NCBI GenBank assembly: GCA_031841125.1 | Contig: CM063112.1 | Location: forward strand, 17,076,603-17,140,602 | Origin: Acanthococcus lagerstroemiae | Lineage: Eukaryota; Arthropoda; Insecta; Hemiptera; Eriococcidae | Reading direction: 5' to 3' | Length of the DNA stretch: 64,000 bases | In this document: one piece after another, positions 61,101-64,000 of the stretch | Numbering within the stretch: position 1 is the stretch's first letter | How the letters are laid out: every line of letters begins with the position of its first letter | Position numbers and translations under genes: made by a program | Notes under the pieces: model-generated | Told to the model about the DNA's origin: nothing | The model's database searches: none | The model's input: only the letters and a program-made list of their open reading frames with translations

Positions 61101-62186
61101 CATTTTGTACCGCCCTAACGAGCAGTCCTGAAGATTGGCTAAGATTTAGTAGAAAACTTGTTTAAGACTCGCGAAGACTGTTAAAAAATAGGTTATTTGT
61201 ACTACTTTGAAAATAAATTTTCCAGACTTGATTAAGGCTCTTCAAGATATAATCAAGTTTTTTTTTAAATAGTTTCCAGATTAATTGCATACTGCGTTAA
61301 AACATGTTAAGCATCGTTTCAGATTCCTTCAGGTTCTTCTAAAAAGACTCGCTAAGACTGTCCAAGACTTGTTTAAAACATTTTCAATGTCCCTCCTGTT
61401 CGAAAATGAAAATTTGAATTGTATTATGATAAATAGTTTCCGGAAACAGTCGTTTAGTCAGGAATCCAGTCAGTTGAGAAAATCCGATAGGTCACTTTGA
61501 GGGGTATTTTCATTTTCACCAGAAATGAGAAAATAACTTGCAGCACAATTTTTTTGAAACTGCCTAGTATTTCTGCATTTTATTGTTTACCTACTCACCC
61601 AATATCACCAAGACAGCATAAAATGACCCAAATACCCAAGAAAACAGACAGGGAACGCAGAATCAAATCTCACACACTCGAAGTAGTGAAGTACCTCTTC
61701 CAGGATTGCTTTCTGCATCCGCCACAGAGCTAGACTGACTTCTGCCACAAAATCACTTCCACTGAATCGAACCAACTCATTTTTCTGACAATCCCACCAT
61801 CAGGAGGTAGCCTACCCGCTTGAATAATCCTGCGACACCTCGGACTGGAATCCCATTCAGACTCAGTTTCATGGGTCAGTAACTCCAACGGCCAAATCCC
61901 CAGAGCAGCCAGGACTTTTGCCGAAGTCCAAAGGTCGAAACCCGCAAAAAGCGAAGGACCATCGACAGGCCACCTTCCTACCTTTTCGCGTATAGACATA
62001 ATAGAGCGCGCTGTTTGAGCTCTGCTCAGGCTCGGCCACCGACTCCTTCGAACAGAACACAATCGGTTTCTCCTCGCGATCGAGCTCGCTTACTGTGATC
62101 TTCTTGAAGAACTCCTTGAACAGGACGCACTTAAAATAGTCAGGCCGGACCAGATAGAATATCGGCGACGTCGGCAGCACCCACAT
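30974..62186 (-). CDS. cher: Filamin, C-terminal repeats 16-24 (short isoform, 14 exons)
   Basis: Exons (high to low): 62186-61982, 54024-53884, 48999-48871, 48796-48623, 48542-48378, 48244-48041, 47761-47480, 34310-34146, 34068-33829, 33749-33556, 33467-33242, 31776-31561, 31476-31270, 31158-30974. They join in frame to 910 codons plus stop. The protein aligns repeat by repeat with human filamin A repeats 16-24: EGPSKAEI strands, SPF repeat ends, hinge 2 before the last repeat, and a final dimerisation repeat with GPKGPCEEV and [12 protein letters not shown]. Filamins cross-link actin and anchor membrane receptors; repeats 17-21 bind integrin and GPIb tails. The actin-binding CH domains and repeats 1-15 are not in the window and should lie above 64 kb for a full-length isoform. 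Drosophila cheerio makes a 90-kDa isoform of about nine C-terminal repeats, which this reading resembles. The first exon is less certain than the rest. Confidence 0.88.
31270..31476 (-). CDS. cher: Filamin exon: hinge 2 and start of repeat 24
   Basis: 207 nt, phase 1. An [15 protein letters not shown] linker (hinge 2) is followed by [20 protein letters not shown]. The donor is GTTAAT, which is weak. Confidence 0.88.
31561..31776 (-). CDS. cher: Filamin exon: repeat 23
   Basis: 216 nt, phase 1. [40 protein letters not shown] and [11 protein letters not shown]. Confidence 0.92.
31830..33170. repeat. Intronic minisatellite with GTGGCATCCCTGG modules
   Basis: Degenerate short modules built on GGCATCYCTGGTGGAAATG fill a filamin intron. 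A higher-order unit repeats at 227 bp: ACTTGTGGACTCCTGGTGG at about 32417 and again near 32644. Confidence 0.8.
32077..32309. mobile_element. 233-bp foldback element inside the minisatellite
   Basis: Arms of about 100 bp are inverted repeats (GAAGGATAAAGAATCAAAAC at left; GTTTTGATTTTTTACCCTTC at right; TTTGCCATTTTACTTCAAGG in both). Flanks GGTCGAAAT and AAATGTCAACG rebuild the unbroken minisatellite word at about 32526 (GGTCGAAATGTCAACG), showing an AAAT target duplication. Confidence 0.85.
33242..33467 (-). CDS. cher: Filamin exon: repeat 22 and start of 23
   Basis: 226 nt, phase 0 to phase 1. [32 protein letters not shown] and [12 protein letters not shown], then the start of repeat 23. 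Confidence 0.9.
33556..33749 (-). CDS. cher: Filamin exon: end of 21, start of 22
   Basis: 194 nt, entering in phase 1 and leaving in phase 0. [19 protein letters not shown], then GDAHKLEV and [10 protein letters not shown]. Confidence 0.9.
33829..34068 (-). CDS. cher: Filamin exon: end of 20 and repeat 21
   Basis: 240 nt, phase 1. [11 protein letters not shown] closes repeat 20; [19 protein letters not shown] and [20 protein letters not shown] belong to repeat 21, whose C-D strand groove binds integrin tails in vertebrates. Confidence 0.93.
34146..34310 (-). CDS. cher: Filamin exon: repeat 20
   Basis: 165 nt, phase 1. [31 protein letters not shown] and DIHIPG. Confidence 0.9.
34398..34555. 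mobile_element. Foldback element with hammerhead-like core, copy 1 (degenerate)
   Basis: A 158-bp element flanked by AAATTACAGAGT (34386-34397) and AAACTACAGACT (34556-34567), a 12-bp TSD with two changes. It holds AGAGCGCTTTCGGCTGTTAT on the plus strand. On the minus strand the core has decayed to GTGAAGA, so it should not cleave. Confidence 0.75.
34875..35164 (+). pseudogene. Tc1/mariner-like transposase C-terminal relic
   Basis: Two overlapping frames read [11 protein letters not shown] and [20 protein letters not shown], the C-terminal pattern of a mariner-type transposase (F.P.LK..LKG, then S.EDIQ......L..I..EDF). The split frame and premature stop show decay. An AATAAA follows at about 35160. 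It lies beside the foldback elements. Confidence 0.6.
35306..35344 (-). ncRNA. Hammerhead-ribozyme-like motif (minus strand)
   Basis: Mirror of the plus-strand motif in the left arm: TCCA, CTGATGA (35340-35334), GGC/GCC stem II, GAAA, AGCGCT, C, TGGAA (35310-35306). Confidence 0.55.
35346..35385 (+). ncRNA. Hammerhead-ribozyme-like motif (plus strand)
   Basis: Layout: TTCCA (stem I, 35346-35350), CTGATGA (35351-35357), C, GGC-ATAACA-GCC stem II (35359-35370), GAAA (35371-35374), palindromic AGCGCT (35374-35379, stem III only in a dimer), C17 at 35380, TGGAA closing stem I (35381-35385). One extra base sits between A9 and stem II, so activity is uncertain. Minimal hammerheads of this kind are known in Penelope-like elements. 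Confidence 0.6.
35745..35797 (-). repeat. Dispersed repeat, copy 2 (partial)
   Basis: The minus strand reads CGTATGACAATGCACGCATGCC, then CAAATTGGC and GGGACAC, matching the first half of 13188-13280 and 58268-58360. Confidence 0.6.
36399..36623. mobile_element. 225-bp MITE-like insertion in duplication copy B
   Basis: Termini CGATCTGCAA and TTGCAGATCG are perfect 10-bp inverted repeats. Copy A lacks this stretch between CCTTTAT and CACTGTA. Confidence 0.6.
37315..37393 (+). other. Probable 5' UTR intron of TRPA gene 2
   Basis: GTGAGT donor and TTGTTTTCTCAG acceptor at the same places as in copy 1, although the intron body has diverged. Confidence 0.5.
37409..40255 (+). CDS. painless-like TRPA ion channel, copy 2, nested in filamin intron
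   Basis: A single 948-residue frame, intact from start to stop and collinear with copy 1: ankyrin repeats (about 60-430), six membrane segments (about 515-755), pore [16 protein letters not shown]6 tail [13 protein letters not shown]. Differences cluster at the N-terminus, the S3-S4 loop (a few residues longer here) and the cytoplasmic C-terminus. No disabling change is seen, so both copies look functional. It lies antisense within the 13.2 kb filamin intron, so the two transcription units overlap. Stimulus specificity cannot be inferred. Confidence 0.92.
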   Translation: MTKNFELPDKSPSVYTLEPVPPHTRLLEALECEDYETYEEELQDQLRTKSVNLNRIYDAPVNKSLLDIACSSPGMHRFVKLLITNGANVNSVNPVYKTTPLHLAVENSDTYSVSQLLDHILTNVNIPDSKGNTPLHVAAILNKFHVIELLLQHPTVKVNATNLEGQTPLHAALIHNQEDSVLCLIKNFDVDLDEIRDNTGQTCQDIMRNKFPDIVFRAHIGDSKSGRAEDTHASLLSLLSSGDVDTFRMRIKADKRGLDKDNLESFTYLQYACEHGLHKVVRTLLNCGANPNGTCYHNSKPPIVIAIYRGHLNIVRTLMDHPNISYKVDVEGTVLHAVLNGIMKYDDNPSPHHLECVEYLLDKINPDRLTINQPDAIGNTVLHLAVRLNSPRIIRILLDKGAYIGFKNALGEMPVTRMNPEVLESYLDNCISTNDLRHTNDRYEIIYDYKFIVPVSNAGGTPRSPGELSNRHEVILETEPLVAMSKVAELRPLLEHPVLISFLNLKWYTIRKQFWINGMFYIIFWALLMAYTSIVIMELCGTIKSDFKLEVLENLLRISILVLCGILFLHDCVQFSFAPLKYFSRYENWIKTSMIGFTIAVTFRPRPTIDFDNGSTTIIPPTASIAILLASAELILLVGRHPWLSNQIEMFKLVTFNFLKFFAWYLILLLAFDFSFFLLFKDKKRSKELGSAENSTELNHRYFQNIGTTIFKSIIMMAGEFDVQNIPFQKYPWCSYVLFTLFVFLITIVLLNLLNGLAVSDIQNIKSDAKLIALEGGAKLITNMEKVAIGDPFLYLRIIDKLTTSLHCAAAERNQQTRSKYINMFNARVHLFPHLLPDMKAHVSPNNENRVNFIGTESFGKPGTCTYFQQWMDWYINPEVIKRSEVILKNKTKKSDDKTDNINIRKLVAEYKAEILKAVEESSKRTEESLARLDHVTNEMVSLMKRKL
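41619..41851. mobile_element. 233-bp hAT-like MITE, sister of 27176-27509
   Basis: Termini CAGGGACGTACC and GGTACGTCTCTG; flanks AAAGGGGG and AAAGAAAG (6/8). The interior shares TTTTCCCAACTGCTGAGTGA-like sequence in the opposite orientation to the first copy. Confidence 0.75.
42345..42849. mobile_element. 505-bp MITE-like insertion in duplication copy B
   Basis: Perfect 11-bp inverted termini AGCGTTACCAA and TTGGTAACGCT. Sequence on both sides (CCTCCTGGTT and CCATAAAAGTCTG) matches copy A across the gap. Confidence 0.65.
45607..45798. mobile_element. Foldback element with hammerhead-like motif, copy 3
   Basis: 192 bp between perfect 12-bp target duplications AGTCATGATCAA (45595-45606 and 45799-45810). 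Here the left arm is the truncated one (starts TTCCTTTTGTAGGG) and the right arm is full length (ends CCAAAATGGACACT). Inserted in the AAGTCTTGA minisatellite. Confidence 0.88.
45650..45688 (-). ncRNA. Hammerhead-ribozyme-like motif in copy 3
   Basis: On the minus strand: TCCA, CTGATGA (45684-45678), T, GGC-ATAACA-GCC, GAAA, AGCGCT (45661-45656), C, TGGAA (45654-45650). Stem I is four pairs, one mismatch, then three more. The core is intact apart from the extra base before stem II. Confidence 0.58.
46319..46678. mobile_element. 360-bp inverted-repeat element (MITE-like)
   Basis: Left end GCGAATGAGCGTATTGGGAT..TTAAAC pairs with right end GTTTAAATCCCAATAGCGAG..TGAGC. No coding frame inside. 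Confidence 0.65.
47480..47761 (-). CDS. cher: Filamin exon: repeat 19 and start of 20
   Basis: 282 nt, phase 1. [39 protein letters not shown], then CKLTFKMPG, which opens repeat 20. The following 13.2 kb intron hosts TRPA gene 2. Confidence 0.92.
48041..48244 (-). CDS. cher: Filamin exon: end of repeat 18, start of 19
   Basis: 204 nt, phase 1. It holds [18 protein letters not shown], then [13 protein letters not shown] and FTVDTRNAG. Confidence 0.92.
48378..48542 (-). CDS. cher: Filamin exon: repeat 18, first part
   Basis: 165 nt, phase 1. It holds [33 protein letters not shown] and KKLPSGNLG. Confidence 0.9.
48623..48796 (-). CDS. cher: Filamin exon: repeat 17
   Basis: 174 nt, phase 1. 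[32 protein letters not shown] and [11 protein letters not shown]. The intron before it is only 74 bp. Confidence 0.92.
48871..48999 (-). CDS. cher: Filamin exon: repeat 16/17 junction
   Basis: 129 nt, phase 1 at both ends. It holds GSPFKFHVD (end of repeat 16) and [20 protein letters not shown] (start of repeat 17). Confidence 0.9.
49768..50183. mobile_element. Dimeric tRNA-derived SINE
   Basis: Two head-to-tail units of about 200 bp, each starting GGGGTCTGGTTGGCC with A box (TGGCCAAGTGG) and B box (GGTTCGAACCC at 49823-49833; GGTTCGAGCCA at 50026-50036) and sharing an unrelated 3' body (AGAGGGCTAAG, CAGCCTCCCCGA). Perfect 11-bp target duplications CAGAAAGACAG lie at 49757-49767 and 50184-50194 around the whole dimer. 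Confidence 0.88.
50210..50525. repeat. Short tandem duplication with T-rich tracts
   Basis: Roughly 130-bp units share TTGGRTTWTCAAAAA, GCATAATTKTA and AGAAATGGRTTT, separated by poly(T). Confidence 0.5.
50870..52350. repeat. Old degenerate tandem array, about 230-260 bp
   Basis: The phrases TGAAAATTTGRGCAAAATTTTCCAAGG, GTTTGTTAA and TTTAGACTCGAGAC recur near 50940, 51190, 51410, 51670 and 52090. Units are strongly diverged. Confidence 0.45.
51832..52035. mobile_element. 204-bp hAT-like MITE with perfect 8-bp TSD
   Basis: Termini CAGTAGCGTAGCCA and TGGTTACGCTACTG; target duplication TTTAGGAG at 51824-51831 and 52036-52043. It sits within the degenerate tandem array. Confidence 0.9.
53884..54024 (-). 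CDS. cher: Filamin exon: repeat 16
   Basis: 141 nt, phase 1. [25 protein letters not shown] and [11 protein letters not shown] match filamin repeat 16. This acceptor could also receive a full-length isoform from beyond 64 kb. Confidence 0.88.
58268..58360 (+). repeat. Dispersed repeat, copy 3
   Basis: Matches 13188-13280 over GCACGCACGCCAAA, CCCGGAAACTATCC and TTTCGAGTATCGCGTCAGTG. It interrupts AAGTCTTGA-type minisatellite. Confidence 0.65.
59594..59850. repeat. 83-bp tandem repeat, three copies
   Basis: GTGTGCAATGTTGCTAGTGA recurs three times; unit starts (ACGCCACTGC) lie at about 59594, 59677 and 59760. Confidence 0.9.
60040..61390. repeat. Long inverted repeat with 560-bp spacer
   Basis: The complement of 61096-61390 reads GAAGAGCCTTAATCAAGTCT, AACAGTCTTCGCGAGTCT and GGCGGTACAAAATGTTGCT, matching the plus strand at about 60376, 60430 and 60510. 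The outermost part (GCGATGCTTAACRTGT) also pairs. Arms are about 490 and 295 bp (the right arm has lost internal sequence). Confidence 0.8.
61982..62186 (-). CDS. cher: Filamin short-isoform first exon (putative)
   Basis: The ATG at 62186 is the first Met after an in-frame TAG nine codons upstream. The frame runs 68 codons to ...[10 protein letters not shown] and a GTAGGA donor in phase 1, which matches the phase-1 acceptor at 54024 and joins as [11 protein letters not shown]. Human filamin has IKKGEITGEVRMPSGK at the same place, so this exon supplies the first strand of repeat 16. The first 50 or so residues match nothing I know. RNA evidence would decide it. Confidence 0.6.
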
Positions 62187-62990
62187 CGCGAACCAACCGG
62201 CTAACCGAAAGTCCTAAACCTCGAATCCGCTCCTTCCAACCGCCAACAGCACGAGTCGCGACAATCACCAATTGTGGTCGCGAAATCGATCACTTTTCAA
62301 ATCACGCACAGTTCGGATAGCGCGTGCGGACCAAAGACGAAAAATAATTCGGCATTCGTTTGCCGACGAGTGTCACTGGATTCTCGACCATTTAACACGC
62401 ACCGAACAAGAGCACCTCGATTGAGGAGAGCACACCCTTGGCACACGTTCCGGCTCGATATATTATCGCAACAAACGTTCGACTGAAAAAAGTCGCACAC
62501 CAACATTTATTTCGAAAAGAAAAAAAGTGAAAATTATGCTCATTGCTTCTTGTCCACCGCCCACGAATAAATGATCCACTGTTTTTTCAACTGTCGGAAT
62601 GTCGCCGCACAAAAAAAGGCGTACGTCGGCCCAGCGTCGCGACGAAAATATTTTCGTTTCGGCCACTTATGTTCGGGAATCATTTTGGGTATCATTAGTT
62701 CACTAAATACTTGGTATTCTCTTCGACTGCATGGTGAAGGGATTAGCCTTAAGGTATACGTGAAAATAAATGACAATTATAAATCACGTACACGAATCTA
62801 GGACGTTTAGAGAAGACGCGAGAGCGACCGACGAATGAGCCAAGTTGCCGACTTGAGGTAAACTTGGTTGTAGGGTAAGCCCGGGCACGATAATTAACGC
62901 GCAGGGTGTAGGAGACCTCAAGTACGCGCAACCGAGCGTTGGATTTTATGGCGATAAACAAAATTCCATTTGGTTGGCGTTTGTGGATGA
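62187..62990 (-). promoter_or_regulatory. Probable promoter/5' UTR region of short filamin
   Basis: CpG-richer than most of the window and directly above the putative first exon. No TATA or initiator could be fixed, so this rests on position only. Confidence 0.3.
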
Positions 62991-63149
62991 TAGCTTCATT
63001 TTGGGTTACCCGGGGTCAAGGCCGCGTTACGAGGTCCCAGTGCTCGTGCAGTGAGTCCGAAATGTCTGAAAGAAGCCCATCGCTCCAACTTGCCGAATAA
63101 GCGGAATGACAGCCTGAAGCCTACAAATACTGCAGGTAGGGTTAGTGGT

Positions 63150-63600
63150 TCCAAGACGCCCGGCCTAAGTCCAAAATACAGTTCTCGTTTTGGAAAACGC
63201 AGGCGCTGACGGGACACGGATGCTTCGCCGAATACCTGAACCGAATGAGACGGCGCGATACTCCACAATGCGAGTGTGAGGGCACGTTTTCGCAGTCTGC
63301 GGAGCATATGTTCTCACAGAGTGCGCACTGACCGGTCCGCACGTACCCATTGCGCCACCGCGACGGCTTCACCGGAGGAATGGAATGTGTGGGCCGAATC
63401 CGCGGCGAAGACGGTGCGTCGGCTTTGGGAGAAGCGGAAAACCCGCTACTCCCAGCAGCGATCACCACCACCACGTCATCACCAGAACCAATGAATGGAG
63501 AGCGGGAATCAGGTGCACCCGTACCCGCTGTCCACAAGCTGTTGCAGGCACCAGTACTGGGAATTAGGGTGGACCCGTACCCAGTGCCCCTGTCGGCGGC
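63150..63600 (+). pseudogene. Non-LTR retrotransposon ORF2 tail (R1/I/jockey-like)
   Basis: The frame at 63209-63331 reads TGHGCFAEYLNRMRRRDTPQ, then CECEG...SAEHMF, the conserved C-terminal motif of R1/I/jockey reverse-transcriptase ORFs (TGHG.F..YL.R, C..C, EH). A later piece reads AAKTVRRLWEKRKTRY in another frame. An early stop at 63329 and frame shifts mark it as dead. Confidence 0.7.
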
Positions 63601-64000
63601 ACACAAATATTGACTGACGGGAATCAGGGAGATCCCGTAGCCACCAGTCGAAGAGCCCGAAAGAGGGCGAACCCATCACCAATCCATCGAGCAACGGCGT
63701 CCCCACCGCAGCTGCAGCAGCAGAAGAGACAATGACAGTAGTGAGTGAGAACGGTTGAAGGAGAAAGGTGAAGCCCAGTGGCACCTCGGCACCTGTGAGC
63801 GTACCCTTCAGTCCCGAGGAGCGTTACTGGTAAGGGATCCGAACCCAATACCTGACTCATCTGCTCGACCCACTTTGAGAAAACGACAAATAACTTGAGG
63901 CAGAAGCAGGGGCGGCAACTTCTGTGTAACGTATGTAGCAGATGCTACACATAAAAAGATTTTGCTACACATGAGATTTTCAAAAAAAATTAAATTCATA

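Larger units (their letters stand above)
54025..61981. other. First filamin intron (short isoform); no other gene
   Basis: Only minisatellites, inverted repeats and G/C homopolymers are seen. Short open frames show no family resemblance. Confidence 0.55.

Noticed and set aside
61730..62062. 110-codon open frame across the putative filamin first exon in another frame
   Set aside because: The competing frame has an upstream in-frame stop, a donor in the right phase and a match to filamin repeat 16 at the junction; this one has none.
63142..63606. 154-codon minus-strand open frame
   Set aside because: It is a shadow of the GC-rich non-LTR retrotransposon tail, whose plus-strand TGHG motif is recognisable.

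Overview
This is eukaryotic nuclear DNA, most likely from an arthropod and probably an insect. It is AT-rich and intron-rich, with metazoan-only gene families and a heavy load of decayed transposons, MITEs and satellites. The presence of painless-like TRPA channels fits an insect. I cannot name the species from the sequence.

Layout. (1) Positions 1775-11631, minus strand: a complete LRIG-type receptor (signal peptide, about 14 LRRs, three Ig domains, one membrane segment, cytoplasmic tail) in 12 coding exons that I could join in frame (997 codons plus stop). Its 4.2 kb intron holds ATTC-rich simple repeats and a decayed ZBED5-like hAT transposase. (2) About 14.2-30 kb: a duplicated block with an intronless-in-CDS painless-like TRPA channel (24217-27069, plus strand), preceded by a 7.2 kb terminal-inverted-repeat element full of a 250-bp satellite. 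(3) 30974-62186, minus strand: the C-terminal half of filamin (repeats 16-24) in 14 exons. An isoform-specific first exon at about 62.0-62.2 kb gives a 910-codon frame, resembling the short filamin isoform (FLN90) of Drosophila cheerio. Full-length upstream exons would lie beyond 64 kb. (4) 35.5-43.4 kb: the second copy of the TRPA block, nested antisense inside a filamin intron (37409-40255). (5) 54-64 kb: a large filamin intron made of AAGTCTTGA-type minisatellites and inverted repeats, then the putative short-isoform promoter region and a non-LTR retrotransposon tail.

The two TRPA blocks share flanking DNA and a probable 5' UTR intron, so they arose by DNA-level segmental duplication, not retroposition. 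Each copy serves as the empty-site control for insertions in the other, which dates and delimits several elements. The ankyrin part of the two genes is almost identical over 529 bp while the adjoining sequence differs much more, as expected from gene conversion.

The most unusual finding is a family of short foldback elements (34.4, 35.2 and 45.6 kb). Each is flanked by a 12-bp target duplication, and its arms carry a hammerhead-ribozyme-like core (CTGATGA, a stem, GAAA, a palindromic AGCGCT and a closing stem I). This is like the ribozymes reported in Penelope-like retroelements.
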